From Maribacter sp. (GTDB lineage: Bacteria; Bacteroidota; Bacteroidia; Flavobacteriales; Flavobacteriaceae), in contig NZ_JADGES010000003.1 in the NCBI RefSeq assembly GCF_016744255.1, positions 41,513 to 105,512 on the forward strand: 64,000 nucleotides of DNA, given 5' to 3'. A model generated the notes under the pieces. The model made no database searches. It worked only from the letters and a program-made list of their open reading frames with translations, and had not been told where the DNA came from. Every line of letters starts with the position of its first letter. Positions within the stretch are counted from its first letter, which is position 1. Below are positions 26,048-34,368 of the stretch, in pieces. The position numbers were made by a program, and so were the translations under genes.

Positions 26048-26173
26048 ATGAAGCCTATTTTAATATTATTAGGAATTGGCCCTGCTGTTTTAAGTTGTTC
26101 TGCAAGAAAAGAACTCCCCATAGTAAAGACATTACTTATTGAATATTTTAAAAACAAAAAAACCTGTAAATAA
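26048..26173 (+). CDS. Possible 41-residue lipoprotein-like peptide
   Basis: A short frame begins 10 bp after the PepSY stop. It starts with a hydrophobic stretch and a lipobox-like end (PILILLGIGPAVLSCSARK, Cys at residue 17), then a basic tail. Its last codons run into the terminator stem at 26161. It looks like a signal-peptide-plus-lipobox peptide or the remnant of a longer lipoprotein. Evidence is limited to this pattern and operon position. Confidence 0.3.
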   Translation: MKPILILLGIGPAVLSCSARKELPIVKTLLIEYFKNKKTCK

Positions 26174-26190
26174 ATAATTTACAGGTTTTT
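26161..26190. terminator. Bidirectional terminator between the iron operon and nagB
   Basis: AACCTGTAAAT (26161-26171) pairs with ATTTACAGGTT (26177-26187), with an A run before and a T run after. It can serve both converging transcripts. Confidence 0.8.
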
Positions 26191-26241
26191 GGTTTATTTG
26201 CTCTTCTTTAGCATCAAAAAAGAAATACAATTAGATACTAA

Positions 26242-28170
26242 TTAATATATCCACCTCACAAAAGCTTCCATTGCAGCGTAGTGAGACAGCCCCAATTGAT
26301 CATACAATTCGGCTGTTTCCCTATTTCTATCTTCCGCACGTTGCCAAAACTCCCTGCTATCTGTTCCTTGAAACACTACACCATCTTTTTGTGATTGGTG
26401 TTTAAAAATTCCTTTTCGTTTTTCTAATACTTGACCAGGTCCCATTGGCACTGCCATTTCTATCTCATCCACACCCCATTCTTGCCAAGCACCTCTATAC
26501 AACCAAACCCAGCAGTCTTTCATATATTTTTCGGGTTTTAATCTCTTTACGGCTTCAAAAACGGCATCTAAACATACCTTATGTGTACCATGCGGATCTG
26601 CTAAATCACCAGCTGCATAAATCTGATGAGGCTTAATCTTTTCTATTAAATCAGAAGTCATTTTTACATCTGCTATTCCAATTGGATTCTTTTTTATCGC
26701 GCCAGTTTCATAAAAAGGGAGCTCCATAAAATGGATTTGCTCGTCTGGAATACCTATAAAATGACAGGTAGCTCTTGCTTCCCCTTTTCTAATTAATCCT
26801 TTTATATACCTTACTTCTTCTGTATCTATTTCACTAGATTTTTTGTTTTTCAGAAAAGTTACCGCTCTTTTATAAATATCTTCAGCCTCTGTATTTTTAA
26901 TTCCAAATTTATTGTTATAATCACAAACAAAGCTTGCAAAACGAAGTGCTTCATCATCTGCTACGGCTATATTCCCTGATGTTTGATAACCGATATGTAC
27001 TTCATGCCCTTGGTCATGCAATCTTTTAAACGTGCCACCCATACTAATAATATCATCATCTGGATGTGGACTAAAAATAATCACTCGTTTTTTTGCTGGC
27101 TCTGCACGCTCTGGACGTTTACTATCATCTGCATTAGGTTTTCCTCCAGGCCAACCTGTGATGGTATTTTGTAGTTTGTTAAAAATATTGATATTAACAT
27201 CATAAGCTGGTCCAGAATTAGCGAGTAAATCACTCATTCCATTTTCTATATAGTCGGCATCTGTAAGCATTAATATTGGCTTATTTAAATGTAGTGCTAA
27301 ACCTAAAACAGCTTTTCTAATAAGTTTATCTGTCCATTCAATCTTCTCTACTAGCCAGGGGGTATTAATACGGGTTAATTTTGACCCTGCTTCCTTATCT
27401 AAAACAAAAGTGGCATTGTTATGTTCTTGTAAGTAAGATGCTGGCACTTGATTTGTTATAGCTCCTTCAACTGAGGCTTTTATGATATTGGATTTTCTTT
27501 CTCCCCAGGCCATAAGTATCACCCGTTTAGCTTCCATTATCTTTTTAATTCCTAAGGTAATGGCTGTTCTTGGTGTATTATTTAAACCTGAAAAATCATT
27601 ACTCGCAGCGACTCTTGTAACATGATCTAAAGCTACTAAACGTGTCTTTGAATTCTGTAAAGACCCAGATTCATTAAATCCTATATGACCATTACCACCT
27701 ATACCTAAAATTTGCAAATCAATACCTCCTAAAGCTTCTATTTTTGCTTCATATTGGTCACAATAATCCGCAATCCCTTCTTTGGATAACATTCCATTTG
27801 GGATATGATAATTCTCTGGAAGGATATCTACCTGATCAAATAGCAGTTCCTTCATGAATCGTACATAACTATTAATAGAATCTGGCTCCATTGGATAATA
27901 CTCATCCAAGTTAAATGATACTACATTTTTAAAACTTAAGCCTTCTTCTTTATGCATACGCACCAACTCGGCATACAATCCTTTTGGAGAAGACCCTGTT
28001 GCTAATCCTAAAATGCAAGGCTGTTTTTGAGCCTGCCTAACCCTAATTAGATCTGCTATTTCTTTTGCAACAGATTTTGAAGCTTCTGCTGAATTTTCAT
28101 AGACTATAGTACCTGCGTTTTCAAAACGTTTTTCAAAACCTGTAGATTTATCAATATGACTCTTAAACAT
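26242..28170 (-). CDS. nagB: Glucosamine-6-phosphate deaminase with C-terminal PIG-L deacetylase-like domain
   Basis: NagB converts glucosamine-6-phosphate to fructose-6-phosphate and ammonia in the cytoplasm. Residues 1-280 hold the deaminase with LGLATGSSPKGLY, SFNLDEYYPM and ILGIGGNGHIGFNESG. Residues ~350-640 form a PIG-L/LmbE-type domain with RVIIFSPHPDDDIISMGGTFKRL and DLADPHGTHKVC. This 640-residue two-domain layout is the usual one in Bacteroidota. The PIG-L domain could act on an N-acetylated sugar, which would join deacetylation and deamination (inference). It is the leftmost gene of the amino-sugar block of the glycosaminoglycan locus, 440 bp after the kinase gene. Confidence 0.93.
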   Translation of the reverse strand: MFKSHIDKSTGFEKRFENAGTIVYENSAEASKSVAKEIADLIRVRQAQKQPCILGLATGSSPKGLYAELVRMHKEEGLSFKNVVSFNLDEYYPMEPDSINSYVRFMKELLFDQVDILPENYHIPNGMLSKEGIADYCDQYEAKIEALGGIDLQILGIGGNGHIGFNESGSLQNSKTRLVALDHVTRVAASNDFSGLNNTPRTAITLGIKKIMEAKRVILMAWGERKSNIIKASVEGAITNQVPASYLQEHNNATFVLDKEAGSKLTRINTPWLVEKIEWTDKLIRKAVLGLALHLNKPILMLTDADYIENGMSDLLANSGPAYDVNINIFNKLQNTITGWPGGKPNADDSKRPERAEPAKKRVIIFSPHPDDDIISMGGTFKRLHDQGHEVHIGYQTSGNIAVADDEALRFASFVCDYNNKFGIKNTEAEDIYKRAVTFLKNKKSSEIDTEEVRYIKGLIRKGEARATCHFIGIPDEQIHFMELPFYETGAIKKNPIGIADVKMTSDLIEKIKPHQIYAAGDLADPHGTHKVCLDAVFEAVKRLKPEKYMKDCWVWLYRGAWQEWGVDEIEMAVPMGPGQVLEKRKGIFKHQSQKDGVVFQGTDSREFWQRAEDRNRETAELYDQLGLSHYAAMEAFVRWIY

Positions 28171-28610
28171 TTTATTATTTTTATTGTGTTATATATTATA
28201 AAATACTTTTACCTATCTTCTCTATTCTTGATTTTATCAATAGCATGAGCGCATAACAAGGAAAAAAATGATAATTACTAATTGATCTCTTATTAAAAAT
28301 TTACCCCATTTATTACTTGTTCTTGTTTGTTATATTCCCCATTAAACCATAAAGTTAAGATACAATAACACCTCCAAAAGGAGACTCTATTAAATAAACT
28401 AAAACCTCCTTTTTTATAGCTCATTTTACAAAAAATATTTATCTACCGCTTAATCTTTTATAGTTTTCAGAAAGGGAAGGAACACCCCATTTATCTAAGT
28501 TATAAAACTTAGAAACAAAAACCCCTTGCTAGCGTAACTATAACAATAACTTATCTATTTTTTGTTATTAACTCTGAGGAACTATACCTCTTCTTGTTTC
28601 AATATATTAT
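28171..28610. other. 440-bp intergenic stretch upstream of nagB
   Basis: No reading frame or RNA gene is visible. It should contain the nagB promoter on the minus strand, but I find no TAnnTTTG box. A small hairpin TCTAAGTT/AACTTAGA lies at 28494-28513. The word CCCCATT occurs on the + strand at 28304, 28337 and 28485, without a fixed period. Confidence 0.4.
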
Positions 28611-29702
28611 TTATTGGTACTTCTTCATTATTTCTTGAATCTCATCCCACTTATCAGAAAAACTTTCTACTAACTTGAATTGATTTTTTGCTCGATCTAA
28701 ATTATGGTCTGTATATTCTATTTTATAATATGTGTCTCCATTTAAAAAATCGGTTAAAAACCTTAAACCCATAATAAATATGATAGATTTTGCTCCTAAG
28801 GGCAGGTATTCTAATTCTATAGGCGTTAATGAATCTCCTAATCTCTCTAGAAACCCCTTAACATAAGCTTCATAATACTCTATATTAAATTTTACAAGAG
28901 CTAAATCTTTCTCGTCTTCTGAAGCCGTATTACATATAGTTCTTATGGCATCCCCGAAATCATAATGTATAATCCCAGGCATAACTGTATCCGTATCAAT
29001 AACACACAGTCCTTTATTATTTAAATCGAATAAAGCATTCGAAATTTTTGTGTCGTTATGTGTAACCCGTAATTTTATAGCACCAGTATCTTTTAAATTT
29101 TGAAGAATATGCATTTCTTCTTTCAAATTTTCAACAAATTCAATAGACTCTTTTGCTTGTATTAATCGCTTTTCAGGAGCTACCTTCATAGCCGCTTTAA
29201 ACTGAGAGAACCTAAATGACATGTCGTGAAATTTTGGAATAATCTCTGTTAAATTATTAGGGTTAAAATCGCTCGTTAGATTTAAAAATTCGCCAAACAA
29301 CTTTCCTCCTTCATAAGCTACTTCTTTATTTGTAACCATATCATAGGTGATACTGTCATGAATATAGTGCATCATATTCCAATAATCCCCATCATTATCT
29401 TTATAATAGGGTTCTCCTTTGTTTGTCTCCACAAATGTTAGCACACGTTTTTTTAGTTCTTCCTCTGATAAGTTTGCTAGTTTTTCCTGAAGGTGACGAC
29501 TTACATTAACTTTATTTTCGATAAGACCAGACACATCTTTAAACACATCGTGATTAATACGTTGTAGAACAAAATATGGTTTCTTTTTTGTTTCTATTAA
29601 ATAGGTGTCATTAATATACCCAGAAGCTAATTCTTTATAAGAATCAAAGGTGCCTTGATGGTTAAATTTATTAAAAATATATTTTAGCTTTTCTAATAAC
29701 AT
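28611..29702 (-). CDS. nahK: N-acetylhexosamine 1-kinase (NahK-like phosphotransferase)
   Basis: NahK phosphorylates GlcNAc or GalNAc at C1 with ATP. The 363 residues align in order with the bifidobacterial enzyme (about 359): ELASGYINDTYLI, PYFVLQRINHDVF, FHDMSFRFSQFKAA, LRVTHNDTKISNALFD (kinase HNDTK motif), CVIDTDTVMPGIIHYDFGDAIR (Mg2+ Asp and DFGD), then ASEDEKDLALVKF and GLRFLTDFLNGDTYYK. It lies 1 bp after the nucleotidyltransferase gene, so the two are co-transcribed. In a chondroitin context the substrate would be GalNAc freed by GH88; the pair would then give a UDP-sugar as in the galacto-N-biose pathway (inference). Confidence 0.8.
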   Translation of the reverse strand: MLLEKLKYIFNKFNHQGTFDSYKELASGYINDTYLIETKKKPYFVLQRINHDVFKDVSGLIENKVNVSRHLQEKLANLSEEELKKRVLTFVETNKGEPYYKDNDGDYWNMMHYIHDSITYDMVTNKEVAYEGGKLFGEFLNLTSDFNPNNLTEIIPKFHDMSFRFSQFKAAMKVAPEKRLIQAKESIEFVENLKEEMHILQNLKDTGAIKLRVTHNDTKISNALFDLNNKGLCVIDTDTVMPGIIHYDFGDAIRTICNTASEDEKDLALVKFNIEYYEAYVKGFLERLGDSLTPIELEYLPLGAKSIIFIMGLRFLTDFLNGDTYYKIEYTDHNLDRAKNQFKLVESFSDKWDEIQEIMKKYQ

Positions 29703-29703
29703 A

Positions 29704-30615
29704 CTACCAAAGATTTAGTGGATAAATATTCTGTTTTTTTAATTCCCCAATTGCCTTTTCTACGGTTTCTTTATCTTCTTTATAAGTAACACCAAACCAC
29801 TTTGCATTAGATTTTAAAACTTCTACGGTAGCTGTACCAGATTTTAATATCTCATTTACTACTGAAGGTATATAAAATTCAGCCTTTAAATTTTCTTTAT
29901 TAGCTTCTAAAAACTCTAGAAACAACTCCTCTCCAAACTCAAAACATTTTGGAGTAAAGCCCCAAAAATTCATTGAAACCACTGTGTCTTCATCAATTGG
30001 TATAAATTCACCCTCCTCATCTTTACACATTAGTTTACCGTCTATTTTTTCTATATGAGTACGTTCTGTAACATCTGTTAAGTATCCTTTTTCATTTACT
30101 TTACATTCCCCTCTTGAAACAAACCCATAATCTGATACTGTATTTTTTAACAAATAGGCCATTGTATTAAAATCATATGACTCTTTATTTTTGGCTGCTA
30201 AAGATTTTGCCATAACAACAAAAGCTTCTTTCCCATAAAAATCATCTGCATTGATAATTGCAAAATTTTCCGTAACAGAATCTTTTACCATTAACAGGGC
30301 GTGCCCTGTTCCCCATGGTTTTGTTCTTTCAGGGTTAATATATTTTTTAGGTACATTTTCTAGTTCCTGATATACATAAACAACTTCCGCTTTTCCTTCT
30401 AATTTTTTATTAAACTTTTCTTTAAACTCTTTTTCAAAACTTCTTCTAATGATAAATACAAATTTTCCGAACCCTGCTTGCAGAGCATCGTATATCGAGA
30501 AATCAATAATACTATCCCCCTCCGGAGTAAATGTGTCAATTTGTTTTAACCCTCCATAACGACTTCCCATTCCGGCGGCTAAAACTACAAGTGTTGGTGT
30601 ATTTCTATTACTCAT
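29704..30615 (-). CDS. Sugar-1-phosphate nucleotidyltransferase
   Basis: The 303 residues show the NTP_transferase fold: VLAAGMGSRYGGLKQID (signature loop, residues 11-27), PWGTGHALLMV for base binding, and IINADDFYGKEAF with the catalytic metal Asp pair. The tail DKETVEKAIGELKKQNIYPLNLW is typical of the Bacteroidota group. It is the first gene of a two-gene unit with the NahK-like kinase and probably uses its product (GlcNAc-1-P or GalNAc-1-P) with UTP. The LacI-type operator lies about 110 bp upstream. Confidence 0.85.
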   Translation of the reverse strand: MSNRNTPTLVVLAAGMGSRYGGLKQIDTFTPEGDSIIDFSIYDALQAGFGKFVFIIRRSFEKEFKEKFNKKLEGKAEVVYVYQELENVPKKYINPERTKPWGTGHALLMVKDSVTENFAIINADDFYGKEAFVVMAKSLAAKNKESYDFNTMAYLLKNTVSDYGFVSRGECKVNEKGYLTDVTERTHIEKIDGKLMCKDEEGEFIPIDEDTVVSMNFWGFTPKCFEFGEELFLEFLEANKENLKAEFYIPSVVNEILKSGTATVEVLKSNAKWFGVTYKEDKETVEKAIGELKKQNIYPLNLW

Positions 30616-30725
30616 GATTATTATAAATTATAGGCCATTAATAGTTTTAAAAAAGCAACTAAAATCACCTCTTTACAGCACAAAAATAGGATGTTATTAT
30701 GGGATATAAAAGGATTTAAGCTTAA

Positions 30726-30743
30726 AATGTGTTCGAGCACATT
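30726..30743. promoter_or_regulatory. LacI-type operator palindrome
   Basis: AATGTGTTCGAGCACATT is an 18-bp near-perfect palindrome (one mismatched pair) with the central CG typical of LacI-family operators. It lies between the divergent nucleotidyltransferase/NahK unit and the LacI-type gene. It probably controls both, including autoregulation. Confidence 0.65.
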
Positions 30744-30781
30744 ATATTTAATCTAGAGTGAATTTACTATATTCGTTCTCT

Positions 30782-31822
30782 ATGAAAAAATATACCATAA
30801 AAGATATTGCTAAGTTAGCTGGTGTTTCTAAAGGTACCGTTGATAGAGTTCTTCATAAAAGAGGGAAAGTATCGGAAACTGCTTTAAAAAAAGTAAATAG
30901 TATACTTGATGATATAGATTTTAAACCAAACTTTATTGCGAAACAATTAAAGAATAATAAAATTTATACCATTTGCGTTTTACTACCCGACCCTAAAAAG
31001 GATGCATACTGGGAGTCTTGTATTGTTGGTATTAACAAAGCTGTTTTAGAATTTAACGCTTTTGGAATCCATGTGGAAATCTACTTTTTTAACCCAACAA
31101 GTACTGCATCGTTCTTAAAAGCTAATTTAACTATACAAGCAGTAGCTCCAGATGCCGTACTATTAGTTCCTTTATTTTTTAAAGAAGCTAGTACTATTAT
31201 AGAAGAATATAGTAATTCAGGAATCACTGTTTCTATATTTAACAATCATATTAATTCTTCCCCTGCAAAAAATTTTATTGGACAAGATTTATTTCAAAGT
31301 GGTAGAATTGGCGCTAAACTACTAAGTAGCATTATAAGTAAAGGAGGTCTTGCAATTATTCATATTGATGAAAAATACAATAACGCCATACATATGCAAG
31401 AAAAAGAAAAAGGTTTTAAAAGCTATTTTCAGGAATTAAACGCCCCCAAATACAACATTATAACTTACAAATTAAAACATTCTAATATAGAAAAAACATT
31501 AACTAGTATTATGGCAGAACACCCTGAATTGAAGGGGATTTTTGTAACAACATCTAAGAGTTATCAAGTGGCCGAAATTCTTCAAAATGAGCATGAAAAA
31601 AAAATAGCATTAGTTGGTTATGACTTATTACGTGAAAATATCTCCTTTTTAAAAAAGGGAAATATCGATTTTTTAATACATCAAAATCCAAAGCAACAAG
31701 CTTATCTTGGACTAAAACATTTAATTGAACATTTTCTTTTCGATAAAGAAATTCCTAGTCAAATATTATTACCCATAAATATTATTAATTCTGAGAGCAT
31801 TAAAACCTATACAGGAGATTAA
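30782..31822 (+). CDS. LacI-family transcriptional regulator
   Basis: From ATG 30782 the protein has 346 residues. The LacI helix-turn-helix and hinge are YTIKDIAKLAGVSKGTVDRVLHKRGKVS through PNFIAKQLK at the N-terminus; the C-terminal two-thirds is a periplasmic-binding-protein-like sensor (ICVLLPDPKKDAYWESCIVG, FIGQDLFQSGRIGAKLL, KGIFVTTSKSYQVAEIL, ALVGYDLL). A GTG at 30758 would add eight residues ahead of the DNA-binding domain and is less likely. The inducer is perhaps an amino sugar or uronate from the locus (inference). Its stop codon overlaps that of the convergent CBM9-like gene. Confidence 0.88.
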   Translation: MKKYTIKDIAKLAGVSKGTVDRVLHKRGKVSETALKKVNSILDDIDFKPNFIAKQLKNNKIYTICVLLPDPKKDAYWESCIVGINKAVLEFNAFGIHVEIYFFNPTSTASFLKANLTIQAVAPDAVLLVPLFFKEASTIIEEYSNSGITVSIFNNHINSSPAKNFIGQDLFQSGRIGAKLLSSIISKGGLAIIHIDEKYNNAIHMQEKEKGFKSYFQELNAPKYNIITYKLKHSNIEKTLTSIMAEHPELKGIFVTTSKSYQVAEILQNEHEKKIALVGYDLLRENISFLKKGNIDFLIHQNPKQQAYLGLKHLIEHFLFDKEIPSQILLPINIINSESIKTYTGD

Positions 31823-32490
31823 AAGTTATGTAATTTTAGCATCCCAAAAGAGCTAGGGGTATGAAAATTGGGGTTTTCAGTTTTAGGGTCGACCCAAGTT
31901 ATCCAAGTAGGCTGGTACTTATTACCCTCTTTTTTATTGTACTTTGCCCTAAATATTCCGGTTTCAATCTCTCCATTTCTTAATAAACCAAACTTTTTCA
32001 GCGAAGAGATACTTATTCCTATTTCTACTGTAAAAAATGTGGCCTCAATAGATGATTTAACGGTTATATCATTTGCTGGCCAATTCCAATCAAAATCAAA
32101 TTGCTTGTTTGGGCGTGCCATAAAATCCATAATTCTTGAATCTGGATCAATTTCTAAACAATAATATGGATCCATAGATTTGCTCGACCTAAAAAAAAGC
32201 TCTACTCTATCTGAATTATTAATATTCGAAATTTTATTATCCGAAGTGTCTATATATACTTTAGAGTCCTCCACTTTAAAATAAAAAAAAATCGTTTTTG
32301 TATCGTATAGCGATCTAAATTCAATTTTACGTATTTCTTTTTTATCCCAAGGAGAAACAAATTCTGATAATACTTCGGCGTATTTCCAATTTTGATCTAT
32401 TCCCTTTCCTGTTATTTTAAGACAATCTGCCTTAATTGGCAATACATTATATTTTTTTGTTTTATTATCTTGTATAGTAACTGTGTTCAT
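31819..32490 (-). CDS. CBM9-like carbohydrate-binding protein without signal peptide
   Basis: About 223 residues from the ATG at 32490 (32523 would add eleven). The sequence has the CBM9/DOMON-type beta-sandwich pattern: GIDQNWKYAEVLSEFVSPWDKKEIRK, TIFFYFKVEDSKVYIDTSDN, DRVELFFRS, YYCLEIDPDSRIMDFMARP and TWITWVDPKTENPNFHTPSSFGMLKL. These domains bind reducing ends of glycans. No signal peptide is visible, which would leave it in the cytoplasm unless secreted otherwise. It is the last gene of the leftward TRAP unit, 84 bp past the DctM stop, and its stop overlaps that of the convergent LacI-type gene by four bases. Confidence 0.75.
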   Translation of the reverse strand: MNTVTIQDNKTKKYNVLPIKADCLKITGKGIDQNWKYAEVLSEFVSPWDKKEIRKIEFRSLYDTKTIFFYFKVEDSKVYIDTSDNKISNINNSDRVELFFRSSKSMDPYYCLEIDPDSRIMDFMARPNKQFDFDWNWPANDITVKSSIEATFFTVEIGISISSLKKFGLLRNGEIETGIFRAKYNKKEGNKYQPTWITWVDPKTENPNFHTPSSFGMLKLHNF

Positions 32491-32606
32491 TAGGCTTTGT
32501 TTCTTAATTGGGTTATCATACAATAGAAGCCTTATAATATACCTAAATCTTCCATTTTTATACTAATCTAATCCTAGGAGTAATCTATTTTTTACCTAAC
32601 ACCTAT

Positions 32607-33902
32607 TTACAAATCTAATAAACTAGGTAACCATAGACTTAACTGAGGGAAATAAGTTACTAGAAACAATGCTATTATCATTGCTATAAAGAGAGGTAAA
32701 AGAGGTTTAATAACTTTCTCTATGGTTGTATTTGCTACACCAACCCCAACAAAAAGAACAGAGCCTACTGGTGGTGTGCATAAGCCTATGCTTAAGTTCA
32801 TTACCATGATAATTCCAAATTGAATAGGATCCATTCCTAATTTTTCAATAATTGGTAAAAATATTGGTGTAAAGATTAAAACTGCTGGTGTCATATCCAT
32901 AAAAATACCTACAAACAATAATATTAAGTTTATTATTAAAAGAATTATAATAGGATTATCACTTACAGTCAACAATACAGAACTAATACTTTGAGGAATA
33001 TTTTCATAAGACATTACCCAAGACATGCTCATAGAAGCACCTATTAACAGCATTACAATTGCTGTTGTGCCACAAGAATCTAATAAAATTTGTGATAGGT
33101 CTTTATATTTTATCTCTTTATATATAATTCCTAAAACGAGTGTATATAGTACGGCTATTGCAGATGCTTCAGTGGCTGTAAAAATACCAGCAACTATACC
33201 CCCAATAACTACTACTAATAACATTAAACTAGGAAATGCTCTTACAAAAGAACTTCCTACTTCCTTTAAAGTACTTTTTTTACCTACTTTATAGCCTTTC
33301 TTTTTAGCCCAAAACGAAGCTACTATCATAAGAAACAACCCTGTTATAATACCAGGTATATATCCTGCCAAAAACAATGCAGCAATGGACACTCCTCCAC
33401 TTGCTAATGAATATACAATAAGAACATTACTAGGTGGAATTATTAATCCTGTGGTTGATGATGTAATATTTACTGCGGCTCCAAATTCTTTTGAATAGCC
33501 TTCTTTTTCCATTTCTGGACCTAAAATACTACCCATAGCAGATGCTGATGCCATAGCAGAACCCGCAATAGCCCCCATTAACATAGCTGCAATGACGTTA
33601 ATTAAAGCTAATCCTCCTGGAAGCGAACCTACTATTGTTTTTGCAAAGTCTATTAAACGATGCGCAATCCCTCCTTTATTCATAAGCTGACCAGAAAGGA
33701 CAAAAAACGGAATCGCTAATAAAGCAAAACTATCTAAACCTGTAGCCATACGTTGAGACACCGTTGTAAGTGCAGGTAGCATTGATATGCTTGTCATCAT
33801 CGTTAATAACGACGAAATAGCTATGCTCCATGCTACAGGGACACCTATTAATAATAACCCAATAAAACTAAGTACTAAGATGAGTATAGGTAAATATTCC
33901 AT
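32607..33902 (-). CDS. dctM: TRAP transporter large permease (DctM type)
   Basis: The 431-residue membrane protein has about 12 helices and the DctM signatures PVAWSIAISSLL, FALLAIPFFVLSGQLMNKGGIAHRL, GAIAGSAMASASAMGSILGPEM, NITSSTTGLIIPPSNVLIVYSLASGG and DMTPAVLIFTPIFLPI. It is the transport subunit of a tripartite ATP-independent (sodium-driven) importer for carboxylate-bearing solutes. Its ATG overlaps the DctQ stop by one base (TAATG). In this locus the solute is likely an unsaturated uronate or acidic sugar. Confidence 0.95.
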   Translation of the reverse strand: MEYLPILILVLSFIGLLLIGVPVAWSIAISSLLTMMTSISMLPALTTVSQRMATGLDSFALLAIPFFVLSGQLMNKGGIAHRLIDFAKTIVGSLPGGLALINVIAAMLMGAIAGSAMASASAMGSILGPEMEKEGYSKEFGAAVNITSSTTGLIIPPSNVLIVYSLASGGVSIAALFLAGYIPGIITGLFLMIVASFWAKKKGYKVGKKSTLKEVGSSFVRAFPSLMLLVVVIGGIVAGIFTATEASAIAVLYTLVLGIIYKEIKYKDLSQILLDSCGTTAIVMLLIGASMSMSWVMSYENIPQSISSVLLTVSDNPIIILLIINLILLFVGIFMDMTPAVLIFTPIFLPIIEKLGMDPIQFGIIMVMNLSIGLCTPPVGSVLFVGVGVANTTIEKVIKPLLPLFIAMIIALFLVTYFPQLSLWLPSLLDL

Positions 33903-34366
33903 TATAATTGTTTGTTTATAATATCAGAAAGTTTGTAATAAATTATTAAAATTCCGCTTATCGGAATAACAAAATAAACTACTGCTAAGGGTATTTGTAA
34001 GGCTGGAGAATACTGCCCTAAAGTAAATGTTATATACACTAAACGCAGTCCCCCAACTACTAATGCGAAAAAGCAAAAAACAATGATAATCCAATTGATA
34101 AATATTTTTAGTTTTGTTTGCCCCTCTTTATTTAACTTTGTTGGTAATAAATCTATGGCAACATGCATGCGCCGCCCCGAAATATAAGCAGCTCCTAATA
34201 CTCCCACCCAAATCATAAGATACCGTGCCAATTCATCGGTAAAGGAACTTGGTGTACCAACTATAAATCTGGTAAAAACCTGCCATAATACATTAACAAC
34301 CATAACCCCCATAATTATAGCAAGTACCTTCCCTAAAATGCGATCAACTTTTTTTCTTAATTCCAT
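33902..34366 (-). CDS. dctQ: TRAP transporter small permease (DctQ type)
   Basis: 154 residues with four helices and the DctQ family core VNVLWQVFTRFIVGTPSSFTDELARYLMIWVGVLGAAYISGRRMHVAIDLLP. It supports the large permease and docks the binding protein. It lies 2 bp after dctP and overlaps dctM. All three parts of the transporter are therefore in one operon. Confidence 0.93.
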   Translation of the reverse strand: MELRKKVDRILGKVLAIIMGVMVVNVLWQVFTRFIVGTPSSFTDELARYLMIWVGVLGAAYISGRRMHVAIDLLPTKLNKEGQTKLKIFINWIIIVFCFFALVVGGLRLVYITFTLGQYSPALQIPLAVVYFVIPISGILIIYYKLSDIINKQL

Positions 34367-34368
34367 AG

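Noticed and set aside
28304-28491. Three CCCCATT words upstream of nagB
   Set aside because: Spacing of 33 and 148 bp is irregular and the orientation does not match the C-rich sites of the locus.
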